From: a bacterium UBP2_UBA5202
Lineage (GTDB): Bacteria > Edwardsbacteria > AC1 > EtOH8
Direction of reading: 5' to 3'
Assembly: GCA_002412795.1 (NCBI GenBank)
Contig: DHVS01000021.1
Location: forward strand, 1-54,076
DNA: 54,076 nucleotides
Shown: one piece after another, positions 43,042-49,991 of the stretch
Position numbering within the stretch: position 1 is the first letter of the stretch
How the letters are laid out: every line of letters starts with the position of its first letter
Program-made: the position numbers and the translations under genes
The notes under the pieces: model-generated
What the model was told of the DNA's origin: nothing
Databases searched by the model: none
What the model saw: only the letters and a program-made list of their open reading frames with translations

Positions 43042-44112
43042 GTGCCCTTCAAAGTCCTGGCCATCAACCCCGGCTCCACCTCCACCAAGATAGCGGTGTA
43101 CGAGGACGGCAAAGCCATATTCAAGGACACTCTGCGCCACTCGGCCGAGGAGCTGGCCCCCTTCAAGCGGATCACCGACCAGTTCGACTTCCGCAAGCAG
43201 GTGATCGAGGATGCCCTGGCCAAGGGCGGGATCAACATCAAGGACCTCAGCGCTATCATCGGGCGGGGCGGTCTGTTCAAGCCGATCCCCTCGGGCACCT
43301 ACGCGGTCAACCAGGCCATGCTGGATTACATCAAGGCCGGCACCGGCGGAGACCACGCCTCCAACCTGGGCTGTCTGATCGCCGATGACCTGGCCCGGGA
43401 TGCCGGGGTCAGGTCCTACATCGTGGATCCGGTGGTGGTGGACGAGCTCAACCCCCTGGCCCGCTATTCCGGCCTGCCGGAGCTGCCCCGGGTCAGCATC
43501 TTCCACGCCCTCAACCAGAAGGCGGTGGCCCGCCGGGCATCAAAGGATCTGGGCAAGAGATACGAGGAGCTGAACCTGATAGTGGTGCACCTGGGCGGAG
43601 GGATCTCGGTCGGCATTCACGAAAAGGGCAAGGTGGTTGACGTCAACAACGCGCTCAACGGCGACGGGCCTTTCGCCCCGGAGCGGGCCGGCAGCCTGCC
43701 CACCGGCGACCTGGTGAAAATGTGCTTCTCCGGCAAATACACCATCGACGAGATGAACAAGAAGTTGGCCGGCAAGGGCGGCTGCGTCTCGCACCTAGGC
43801 ACCAACGACGGCCGGGAGATGGAGGACAAGGTCAAGGCCGGGGACGCCAAGACAATATTGATCATCCAGGCCATGGCCTACCAGAACGCCAAGACCATCG
43901 GCGAGATGGCCACGGTGGTCAACGGCAAGGTGGACGCCATAGTGCTGACGGGCTCCTTCGCCTACTTCCCGGAATTCGTGGAGTGGATCAAGGAACGGGT
44001 ATCCTGGATCGCGAAGGTCTTGGTTTATCCCGGGGAGGACGAGATGACGGCATTGGCCGAGGCCGGAATGAGGATACTGAAGGGCGAGGAGCAGGCCAGG
44101 GAGTATGCTTGA
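43042..44112 (+). CDS. buk: Butyrate kinase
   Basis: This 356-residue enzyme makes butyrate and ATP from butyryl phosphate and ADP. Key motifs are KVLAINPGSTSTKIAVYEDG, IIGRGGLFKPIPSGTYAVNQAML, DPVVVDELNPLARYSGLPELPR, LIVVHLGGGISVGIHEKGKVVDVNN, FAPERAGSLPTGDLVKMCFSG and YPGEDEMTALAEAGMRILKGEEQARE. The GTG start follows ACGGAGGAA. It is a clear paralogue of the kinase part of the 41287 gene. Branched-chain acyl kinases are close relatives, so the true acyl chain could differ. A repeat-flanked GIY-YIG gene separates it from its expected partner ptb. Confidence 0.95.
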   Translation: MPFKVLAINPGSTSTKIAVYEDGKAIFKDTLRHSAEELAPFKRITDQFDFRKQVIEDALAKGGINIKDLSAIIGRGGLFKPIPSGTYAVNQAMLDYIKAGTGGDHASNLGCLIADDLARDAGVRSYIVDPVVVDELNPLARYSGLPELPRVSIFHALNQKAVARRASKDLGKRYEELNLIVVHLGGGISVGIHEKGKVVDVNNALNGDGPFAPERAGSLPTGDLVKMCFSGKYTIDEMNKKLAGKGGCVSHLGTNDGREMEDKVKAGDAKTILIIQAMAYQNAKTIGEMATVVNGKVDAIVLTGSFAYFPEFVEWIKERVSWIAKVLVYPGEDEMTALAEAGMRILKGEEQAREYA

Positions 44113-44136
44113 CACCCTTGTCATGCCTGCCCCTTG

Positions 44137-44162
44137 TCATGCCTGCGCAGGCAGGCATCCAG
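44137..44162 (-). repeat. Palindromic CTGGATKCC...GGMATGAC repeat, copy 1 (inverted orientation)
   Basis: Hairpin arms ATGCCTGC and GCAGGCAT surround a 4-nt loop, with CTGGAT on one flank and GAC on the other when read on the minus strand. Fragments of further copies lie at 44117-44133 and 44188-44228. Confidence 0.75.
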
Positions 44163-44240
44163 GGGTAAATCCTGAGCATGCAAGGCCTGCCAGCATTCCC
44201 CAGGGCAGGCTTCCGGCAGGCATCCAGGAAACTGTAAAAA

Positions 44241-44267
44241 CTGGATTCCAGCCTGCGCTGGAATGAC
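44241..44267 (+). repeat. Palindromic repeat, copy 2
   Basis: CTGG, then arms ATTCCAGC and GCTGGAAT around CTGC, then GAC. It ends 6 nt before the GIY-YIG start codon. Confidence 0.85.
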
Positions 44268-44273
44268 GACACA

Positions 44274-44561
44274 ATGAAACAATATTATGTCTATATCCTG
44301 GCCAGCAAACGTAACGGCACTCTGTATGTAGGCGTGACCAATAACCTGGTTCGCCGGGTGAACGAACACAAGCAAAAAATAGTCGAAGGTTTTACTGAAA
44401 GATACAACGTGAATATTTTGGTTTATTACGAAATATTTGATGATATACGCCTGGCGATCACTCGTGAAAAGAGATTGAAAGCATGGAAACGTGAATGGAA
44501 GATAAGGCTGATTGAAGAACGAAATCCAGAGTGGAAAGATTTGTATAACGAATTGAGCTAA
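44274..44561 (+). CDS. GIY-YIG nuclease (COG2827/YhbQ-like) between palindromic repeats
   Basis: This 95-residue single-domain nuclease is of the UPF0213/YhbQ type. The GIY-YIG strands appear as YYVYILASKRNGTLYVGVTNNLVRRVNEHK, with the Tyr residues, the catalytic Arg in LVRRV and a following His. The metal Glu is in YYEIFDD, and the tail is REKRLKAWKREWKIRLIEERNPEWKDLYNEL. These small enzymes cut or nick DNA, and their biology is poorly known. The gene lies between four palindromic repeats (two on each side), one ending just before its start and one beginning just after its stop. It separates buk from ptb, so the unit looks inserted. No Shine-Dalgarno is evident. Confidence 0.92.
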   Translation: MKQYYVYILASKRNGTLYVGVTNNLVRRVNEHKQKIVEGFTERYNVNILVYYEIFDDIRLAITREKRLKAWKREWKIRLIEERNPEWKDLYNELS

Positions 44562-44564
44562 ACG

Positions 44565-44591
44565 CTGGATTCCTGCCTTCGCAGGAATGAC
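44565..44591 (+). repeat. Palindromic repeat, copy 3
   Basis: CTGG, arms ATTCCTGC and GCAGGAAT around CTTC, then GAC. It starts 3 nt after the GIY-YIG stop. Confidence 0.9.
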
Positions 44592-44607
44592 TATCAGACA
44601 ATAATAA

Positions 44608-44634
44608 CTGGATTCCTGCTTTCGCAGGAATGAC
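44608..44634 (+). repeat. Palindromic repeat, copy 4, next to the ptb start
   Basis: CTGG, arms ATTCCTGC and GCAGGAAT around TTTC, then GAC. The bases directly after it (AAGAGGAG) are the Shine-Dalgarno of ptb at 44648, so the hairpin sits in the ptb translation-start region. Confidence 0.9.
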
Positions 44635-44647
44635 AAGAGGAGCATAC

Positions 44648-45544
44648 ATGATCAAATCATTTTCCGACCTGATGGTCCAGGCCAAGGCCAAAGGGCCCAA
44701 AAAAGTGGCGGTGGCGGTGGCCCAGGACGAAGTAGTGCTGGAGGCGTTGAACGACGCTTTAAAAGAGAAGATAGCCACTCCGGTCCTTTTCGGCGACAAG
44801 AAGGCCATCGAGGAAGCCGCCGCCAAGGCCAAGGTGGACATCAAGGGCTGGTCGATAACCGACATCAAGGACATGGCCGAGGCCAGCCGGGCCGCGGTCA
44901 AGGCGGTCTCCTCGGGCCAGGCCGACTTCCTGATGAAGGGCCTGGTGGCCACCTCCACCTTTCTAAAAGCCGTGCTGGACAAGGAAGTGGGCCTGCGCAC
45001 CGGGCGCCTGCTGTCCCACGTGGCGGTGATGGAATCGTCGTCCTACCCCAAGCTGATACTGGTCAGCGACGGCGGGATGAACGTCAAGCCCGACCTGATG
45101 GCCAAGGTGGACATCATCAACAATGCGGTGGAGATCTCGCAAAAGCTGGGGGTGGAAAAACCCAAGGTGGCCGTGCTGGCCGCCATAGAAGTGCTCAACC
45201 CGGAGATGCAGGACACCATAGACGCCACCCACCTTTCCAAGATGAACGACCGGGGGCAGATCAAGGGCTGCCTCATAGACGGGCCGCTGGCTTTGGACCT
45301 GGCGGTCTCGGCCGAGGCTGCCGCCCACAAAAAGATCAAGAGCCAGGTGGCCGGGGAGGCCGACATCTTTCTGACCCCCGATATCGCCTCGGGCAACATG
45401 CTGGTCAAGGGGCTGATCTACCTGGGCGGGGCCCAGGCCGCCGGGATCATCGCCGGGGCGGCCAAGCCGGTGGTGATGCTGTCCCGGGCCGACTCCAAAC
45501 AGCAGAAGATCAACTCCATCGCCCTGGGAGTGGTCAGCTGCTGA
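44648..45544 (+). CDS. ptb: Phosphate butyryltransferase
   Basis: This 298-residue enzyme of the PTA/PTB family converts butyryl-CoA and phosphate to butyryl phosphate, the substrate of Buk. Motifs are KKVAVAVAQDEVVLEALNDAL, PVLFGDKKAI, SGQADFLMKGLVATSTFLKAVLDKEVGLRTGRLLSHVAVME, AVLAAIEVLNPEMQDTIDATHLSKM, GCLIDGPLALDLAVS and ADIFLTPDIASGNMLVKGL. The start is 44648 with AGAGGAG upstream; a longer reading from 44630 would begin inside a palindromic repeat. The stop overlaps the ATG of a PAS-GGDEF gene (TGATG), so the two proteins are probably made together. Confidence 0.95.
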   Translation: MIKSFSDLMVQAKAKGPKKVAVAVAQDEVVLEALNDALKEKIATPVLFGDKKAIEEAAAKAKVDIKGWSITDIKDMAEASRAAVKAVSSGQADFLMKGLVATSTFLKAVLDKEVGLRTGRLLSHVAVMESSSYPKLILVSDGGMNVKPDLMAKVDIINNAVEISQKLGVEKPKVAVLAAIEVLNPEMQDTIDATHLSKMNDRGQIKGCLIDGPLALDLAVSAEAAAHKKIKSQVAGEADIFLTPDIASGNMLVKGLIYLGGAQAAGIIAGAAKPVVMLSRADSKQQKINSIALGVVSC

Positions 45545-46482
45545 TGGCCAAGCCGATGGAAGACAATGCCAGGGGCCTGCCCTGCGACATTTACAAGGCC
45601 ATCCTGGACCAGACCTACGACGGCGTCTATTTCGTGGACAACGACCGGCGGATTACCTATTGGAACAAGGGGGCCCAAAGGATCTCCGGTTACCAGCCGG
45701 AGGAAATGGTCAGCTTCCGCTGTTCCGACGACAGGTTGTGTCATATCGACACCGAGGGCCGGGGGATGTGCAGCCCGCTCTGCCCCTTAAGCCGGGCGGT
45801 CAACAATGGGCAGTCCACCGCCCAGACCAGGGTCTACCTGAAACACAAGGACGGGCGCCGGGTGCCGGTGGACCTGGTCTCCTCTCCCATCAGCGATCCC
45901 GAGGGAAAACGGCTGGGGGCGGTCCAGATATTCCGGGACGCCAGCATCTACGAGGAGGAGGCCAAGGCCTCGGAACTGCTTTCCAAACTGGCGGCCATCG
46001 ATCCCCTGACCGAACTGCTGAACCGGCGCAAGATAGAGATGGAGCTGGACCTGGAGCTTAAGAAGTCAAAACGGCTGGGTTTGCCGCTCTCTCTGATCTT
46101 CTGCGACCTGGATTATTTCAAGCAGATCAACGACAAATACGGGCATCCGGTGGGCGACGAGGTATTGAAGGGAGTCTCCCGGCAGCTGCAGGCCGGGACC
46201 AGGGAATATGACCGGGTGGCCCGCTACGGGGGCGAAGAGTTTCTGATCATGCTGCCCCAGACCAAGGCCGAGATCGCGGCCGAGATCGCCGAGCGGCTGA
46301 GGATGTCGGTGGAAAGGTGGAGGCTGATCCATCAGGAAAAACTGTGGCCCCTCAATATCACCATCAGCCTGGGAGTGGCCGAGATGAACCGGGATGAAAC
46401 CCTGGACAGCCTGATAGACCGGGCGGACAAGGCCCTGTACCGGGCCAAGCAGGGCGGGAGGAACGCGGTTTACGTCAGTTAA
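45544..46482 (+). CDS. PAS-GGDEF diguanylate cyclase
   Basis: This 312-residue cytoplasmic protein has an N-terminal PAS sensor (YKAILDQTYDGVYFVDNDRRITYWNKGAQRISGYQPEEMV). The PAS carries several Cys (RCSDDRLCHIDTEGRGMCSPLCPL) that could hold a metal or redox centre. A GGDEF domain follows: DPLTELLNRRKIEMELD, FCDLDYFKQINDKYGHPVGDEVL, signature RYGGEEF (229-233), and an intact I-site REYD five residues before it, so product inhibition is expected. It should make cyclic di-GMP. It is translationally coupled to ptb and followed by a second ptb, an unusual place for a second-messenger enzyme. Confidence 0.92.
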   Translation: MAKPMEDNARGLPCDIYKAILDQTYDGVYFVDNDRRITYWNKGAQRISGYQPEEMVSFRCSDDRLCHIDTEGRGMCSPLCPLSRAVNNGQSTAQTRVYLKHKDGRRVPVDLVSSPISDPEGKRLGAVQIFRDASIYEEEAKASELLSKLAAIDPLTELLNRRKIEMELDLELKKSKRLGLPLSLIFCDLDYFKQINDKYGHPVGDEVLKGVSRQLQAGTREYDRVARYGGEEFLIMLPQTKAEIAAEIAERLRMSVERWRLIHQEKLWPLNITISLGVAEMNRDETLDSLIDRADKALYRAKQGGRNAVYVS

Positions 46483-46576
46483 CATCGGCCGCTGTGCCCC
46501 AAGATGACGTTCCCAAGCCCCCGCATCACCTGATAACAAATAACCTATATACACAATCACAACCATAGGAGAACAA

Positions 46577-47482
46577 GTGGCACAAGTTACCTCATTAAAG
46601 CAAATGGCGGAACTGGTCAAGGGCGGACCGTTAAAGAGAGTGGCCGTGGCCTGCGGCCAGGACCCGGACATCCTGGGCGCTTTGGCCCGGGCGGTCAACG
46701 AAAAATCGGCCCAGGCCATCCTGATCGGAGACCAGAAAAAGACCGAGGCTCTGGCCAAGGAAAATAATATCGATCCAAAGATCTTCACCCTGATAGACGA
46801 GACCGACTATAAAAAAGCCGCCGCCCGGGCGGTGGAGATGGTCAAAAAGGGCGAGGCCGATGTGCTGATGAAGGGCCTGATAGACACCGCGGTCTATGCC
46901 CGGGCCTACCTGAACAAAGAGAACGGCCTGACCACCGGGGCCACCGTCTCCCACGTGGCGGTGTTCGAAGTTCCCAATTATCCCCGGCTGCTGATCCTCA
47001 CCGACGCCGCCCAGATCCCCTATCCGGACTTCGGGCAGAAAGTGGACATGATCAACCATGCCGTTTCGGTGGCCCACAAACTGGGAATAGAGACCCCCAA
47101 GGTGGCGGTACTGACCGCCACCGAAAAGGTCAATCCCAAATGGCCCTGCAGCCTGGAAGCGGCCCAGCTGGCCAAGATGGCCGACCGGGGGCAGATCAAG
47201 GGCTGCATAGTGGACGGGCCGCTTTCCATGGACGCCGCGGTCTCACCGGAATGCGCGGCCGGCAAGGGCCTCAAGTCGCCGGTGGCCGGCTACGCCGACA
47301 TCCTGGTCTGCCCGGACATCCACGGGGCCAACTTCATTTACAAGACGCTGGCCCAGCTGGCCAAGGCGGAGCTGGCGGCCATGGTCATCGGAACCAGCGC
47401 CCCGGTGGTGCTGACCTCGCGCACCGACTCCGACGACACCAAGTTCATGTCCATAGTGCTTTCGGCGCTGATGGCAAAATAA
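46577..47482 (+). CDS. ptb: Second phosphate butyryl/acyltransferase
   Basis: This 301-residue paralogue of the 44648 product starts with GTG after ATAGGAGAA. It has the full PTB pattern: RVAVACGQDPDILGALARAV, AILIGDQKKTEALA, GEADVLMKGLIDTAVYARAYLNKENGLTTGATVSHVAVFEVP, AVLTATEKVNPKWPCSLEAAQLAKM, GCIVDGPLSMDAAVSPECA and ADILVCPDIHGANFIYKTLAQL. Differences near the acyl pocket (NYPRLLILTDAAQIPYPD against SYPKLILVSDGGMNVKPD) suggest another acyl chain. With two kinases and two transferases the cluster could treat two acyl-CoA pools, for example butyryl and a branched-chain acyl; that is inference. A repeat-rich gap follows. Confidence 0.92.
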   Translation: MAQVTSLKQMAELVKGGPLKRVAVACGQDPDILGALARAVNEKSAQAILIGDQKKTEALAKENNIDPKIFTLIDETDYKKAAARAVEMVKKGEADVLMKGLIDTAVYARAYLNKENGLTTGATVSHVAVFEVPNYPRLLILTDAAQIPYPDFGQKVDMINHAVSVAHKLGIETPKVAVLTATEKVNPKWPCSLEAAQLAKMADRGQIKGCIVDGPLSMDAAVSPECAAGKGLKSPVAGYADILVCPDIHGANFIYKTLAQLAKAELAAMVIGTSAPVVLTSRTDSDDTKFMSIVLSALMAK

Positions 47483-47532
47483 CTGGTAAACTGCCAAAGC
47501 AAGGAGCGTTTGAGGAGCAAGGAAATCTTCCG

Positions 47533-47584
47533 GGCAATGGTTGAGGAGCAATGATAAAAGCCGGGCGATGTTGGAATCGTTCAA
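47533..47584 (+). repeat. 52-bp direct repeat, copy A
   Basis: It starts GGCAATGGTTGAGGAGCAAT and ends GGAATCGTTCAA. It matches 47647-47698 with one mismatch and a period of 114 bp. Confidence 0.9.
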
Positions 47585-47646
47585 AAGCCGCTGGAGAAGA
47601 GAAGCATGGGGCTCGTCCGGTGTTTGAGATGCTGATATATAAGGCA

Positions 47647-47698
47647 GGCAATGGTTGAGGAGCAATGATAAAAGCAGGGCGATGTTGGAATCGTTCAA
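47647..47698 (+). repeat. 52-bp direct repeat, copy B
   Basis: This is the second copy of the repeat at 47533, with a single C-to-A change in AAAGCAGGGC. Confidence 0.9.
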
Positions 47699-47913
47699 TC
47701 GTTGGTTGGCAGCCTTGCTCAACTTCTCAACCGTTGATTAGCCGCTTATGCCCGACATCTCAAACATTGCCGCGCTATCAAAAAAGGGCATCTCAAACGT
47801 AGCTGGGCAGTCTTGACGAATACCTTTATCAGCGCATAGCCGTCTTGCGCAGCATCTCAAACGTCGCCAGTCAGACTTGATGAGCATCTCCTCCGCAGTT
47901 TTATAGGTTCCCC

Positions 47914-47942
47914 TTGACTTTATCCGGCGGATGCCTTATCCT
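47914..47942 (+). promoter_or_regulatory. Promoter of rpiB
   Basis: The -35 is TTGACT (47914-47919), the spacer is 17 bp and the -10 is TATCCT (47937-47942). The 12-mer TTGACTTTATCC is identical to that at the vWA promoter (from 3117). A Shine-Dalgarno (GAGG) and the ATG at 47965 follow, so this transcript has a leader. Confidence 0.6.
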
Positions 47943-47964
47943 TAATTAAATCACGAGGGCATTT

Positions 47965-48411
47965 ATGAAGATCGCCATCGGCACCGACCACCGGGGGTTT
48001 GCCCTGAAAGAGCAGATCAAAGCCGCCTTCTCCCTTGACAATCTGGAATTCAAGGATTTTGGGGCCCAGAACCGGGATCCCTGCGATTATCCCGATTTCG
48101 CCATCCCGGTGGCCCAAGCGGTGGCCCAGGGCGAGGCGGACAAGGGTATTTTGGTCTGCAGCACCGGCAACGGCATGGCCATCGCGGCCAACAAGGTGAA
48201 GGGGGTGCGGGCGGCCATCGCCATGACCCCGGATATGGCCCGCTACTCGCGGCTGCACAACGACGCCAACATCCTGGTGCTGCCGGCCGATTACATAGAC
48301 CTGCAGCTGGTCCCCAAGATCGTCAAGGTTTGGCTGGAGACCGGGTTCGAAGGCGGCCGCCACCAGCGCCGGGTGGACAAGATCACCAAATACGAAAACG
48401 AACAAAACTAA
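47965..48411 (+). CDS. rpiB: Ribose-5-phosphate isomerase B
   Basis: This 148-residue RpiB/LacAB-family isomerase interconverts ribose 5-phosphate and ribulose 5-phosphate. Landmarks are MKIAIGTDHRGFALKEQI, DYPDFAIPVAQAVAQGEADKGILVCSTGNGMAIAANKVKGVRAAIAMTPDMARYSRLHNDANILVLPADYI, with the active-site Cys in CSTGNG and His in LHNDAN. Length is standard. rpiB is often next to glyA in bacteria, and glyA lies 1.6 kb downstream here after a TlpA-like gene and a toxin-antitoxin pair. Confidence 0.96.
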   Translation: MKIAIGTDHRGFALKEQIKAAFSLDNLEFKDFGAQNRDPCDYPDFAIPVAQAVAQGEADKGILVCSTGNGMAIAANKVKGVRAAIAMTPDMARYSRLHNDANILVLPADYIDLQLVPKIVKVWLETGFEGGRHQRRVDKITKYENEQN

Positions 48412-48707
48412 ACGAGATTTCTTTGACAGGATTTACAGGATTTCTCTATTCTTCCTGAGAAGAGACCATTAGAATCATGTTAATCCGCTTACGCTTCAAT
48501 GCCGGCCTTCTTCTCCTCCACGGCGGATCAGCCTATGGCTGAAAGCGCCAGAGATTTCGCTTACGCTACATGCTTGTCTTCGTCCGACGCCATAGGCTGC
48601 TCTTATGCAAGCAGGCTTTGGCCGACGGCGTCCCTTGGAGGCGCTCCTGTCTACTCCCAAAAATCAGATAGTAAAATAAAACCTAAAAGAACGGAAACAT
48701 TCATTCA
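48412..48707. repeat. Intergenic region with GACAGGATT element and an inverted repeat
   Basis: GACAGGATTTACAGGATT (from 48425) and the inverse AATCATGTTAATCC (48473-48486) form a unit like that at 29345-29496. CAGCCTATGGC (48529-48539) and its perfect complement (48589-48599) form an 11-bp inverted repeat. A 70-codon open frame (48499-48711) covers this but has no start signal or domain and is not accepted as a gene. Confidence 0.6.
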
Positions 48708-49358
48708 ATGAAAAATATCCTGTCATTCTGCCTGATCCTGCTGGTATTAACAGCCCCGGCCCTGGCGGCCGGAGACAAAACCGGCCTGAAGGCGGGCGAT
48801 CCGGCCCCCCCAATAGTTTTGAAGAACCTGGACGGCGGTTCCACCTTTTACCTCCGCGATTACTGCGGCCAGCCCCGCACCCCCCGCACCCGCCAGGAAC
48901 GGGACGTGGTGGTCCTGAGTTTCTTCACCACCTGGTGCGAGAACTGCAAGAATGAGATCCCCTGCCTGCAGGAGATGGCCTCGCGCCTGGCCGGGGACAG
49001 CATCCGCTTTTACCTGGTGAACGTGGGCGAGGCCCGGGACACGGTGGAGGCCTACATTTTCCAAAGGGTGATCTCGCTGCCCATCCTCCATGACGAGTTC
49101 CAGGTGACGGCCGAAAAATACCAGGCTAGAAGCCTGCCCACCCTGGTGGTGATAGACAAGGCCGGCAACATAGCCGAATACCACACCGGGTTTGTCCCCG
49201 GTTACGAAAAGGAGCTGGAGGCCAAGCTGAATCTGTTGCTGGGAAAGACCAAGCCCGAAAGCCTGGCGGCCCGGCCCGACAGCGCGGCGGCGGATACGGT
49301 CAAGGCCAAGCCCAAGAGCAAGAGCAACGGAAAGAAAATAAAATCCATAAAAAGCTAA
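48708..49358 (+). CDS. TlpA/ResA-like periplasmic thioredoxin
   Basis: This 216-residue exported thioredoxin-fold protein has a signal peptide (MKNILSFCLILLVLTAPALAA), then GLKAGDPAPPIVLKNLDGGSTFYLRDY, and the redox motif in VLSFFTTWCENCKNEIPCLQEMA (CENC). The cis-Pro region is ARSLPTLVVIDKAGNIAEYHTGF. A Lys/Ser-rich tail ends the protein. Relatives reduce or oxidise periplasmic disulfides, often for cytochrome c maturation; no such genes are nearby. No clear Shine-Dalgarno is seen. Confidence 0.9.
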   Translation: MKNILSFCLILLVLTAPALAAGDKTGLKAGDPAPPIVLKNLDGGSTFYLRDYCGQPRTPRTRQERDVVVLSFFTTWCENCKNEIPCLQEMASRLAGDSIRFYLVNVGEARDTVEAYIFQRVISLPILHDEFQVTAEKYQARSLPTLVVIDKAGNIAEYHTGFVPGYEKELEAKLNLLLGKTKPESLAARPDSAAADTVKAKPKSKSNGKKIKSIKS

Positions 49359-49392
49359 AGATCAAAGGATATCCGAAATAGGAGGAATTCAA

Positions 49393-49614
49393 ATGCCTAC
49401 TCAGAATAGCATAACATTCAATGACGCGTTAGATTTGATTGAATCATTGCCGGCATATCAGCAGGAAGATATCATTGAGATCGTCCGGCAACGGCTGATA
49501 GAGCATAGACGGGATTTGCTTGACAAGAACATCGGAGAGGCAAGAGAAGAATATGCCAGGGGAGAGGTGAAAAAAGGCAATGTTGATGATCTGATGAGCG
49601 AGCTTTCCAAATGA
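49393..49614 (+). CDS. Antitoxin of a RelBE/ParDE-type pair
   Basis: This 73-residue acidic/helical protein (ITFNDALDLIESLPAYQQEDIIEIVRQRLIEHRRDLLDKNIGEAREEYARGEVKKGNVDDLMSEL) lies immediately before a RelE-fold toxin with a 4-nt ATGA overlap. The size, order and overlap are those of an antitoxin. The C-terminal part would wrap the toxin. A strong AGGAGG precedes the ATG. Confidence 0.82.
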   Translation: MPTQNSITFNDALDLIESLPAYQQEDIIEIVRQRLIEHRRDLLDKNIGEAREEYARGEVKKGNVDDLMSELSK

Positions 49615-49895
49615 GAACGCTAATTTGGAGTAAAACCTTTGTAAGGGGGTTTAAGCGGACTGCCAATAAATACCCGAATCTGAGTAAAAACGTTGAGACA
49701 ACCTTAAGACTTTTGATTGAAGAGCCTTTTGCCCCTCAATTGGAAACTCATAAACTCAAAGGGAAATTATCAGGCTCCTGGGCGTGCAGTGTTGGATACG
49801 AACTGCGGATAGTATTCGATTTTGTAAAAAGCGAGGGTAAGCAGGAAGAGGATATATTCTTGATGGATATTGGAACACATGATGAAGTATACTAA
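49611..49895 (+). CDS. RelE/YafQ-type toxin
   Basis: This 94-residue RelE/ParE-superfamily protein (RTLIWSKTFVRGFKRTANKYPNLSKNVETTLRLL, then HKLKGKLSGSWACSVGYELRIVFDFV and a final DIFLMDIGTHDEVY) is of the YafQ/mRNA-interferase-like group. The GSWACSVGYELRIVF segment and terminal His match the ribosome-dependent RNase pattern. It starts in the antitoxin stop. The Ile codons include ATA as in the host genes, unlike the rib block that follows. Confidence 0.88.
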   Translation: MRTLIWSKTFVRGFKRTANKYPNLSKNVETTLRLLIEEPFAPQLETHKLKGKLSGSWACSVGYELRIVFDFVKSEGKQEEDIFLMDIGTHDEVY

Positions 49896-49991
49896 CGCCG
49901 TGGTGTCAAGGATATGCTGAGGATACGCCCAAGATCAATGGTAAAATAAAACCAAAATAAGTTTATTTAAACAGGGTAAGGTAAAAACAAA

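Larger units (their letters stand above)
47483..47913. other. Repeat-rich intergenic region without a gene
   Basis: No open frame here is convincing. It contains a 52-bp direct repeat pair, and short motifs in both orientations: CATCTCAAAC near 47759, 47792 and 47851, and the inverse GTTTGAGATG near 47622. Together these could form long-range stem structures. It may encode a structured RNA or be remains of an element. Confidence 0.55.

Noticed and set aside
47483..47913. Possible CRISPR array in the repeat-rich gap
   Set aside because: Only two 52-bp direct copies with 62 bp between them and scattered short motifs; no regular repeat-spacer pattern and no cas genes.
48499..48711. 70-codon plus-strand open frame
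   Set aside because: It covers an inverted repeat and dispersed-repeat sequence, lacks a ribosome-binding site and has no recognisable protein features.
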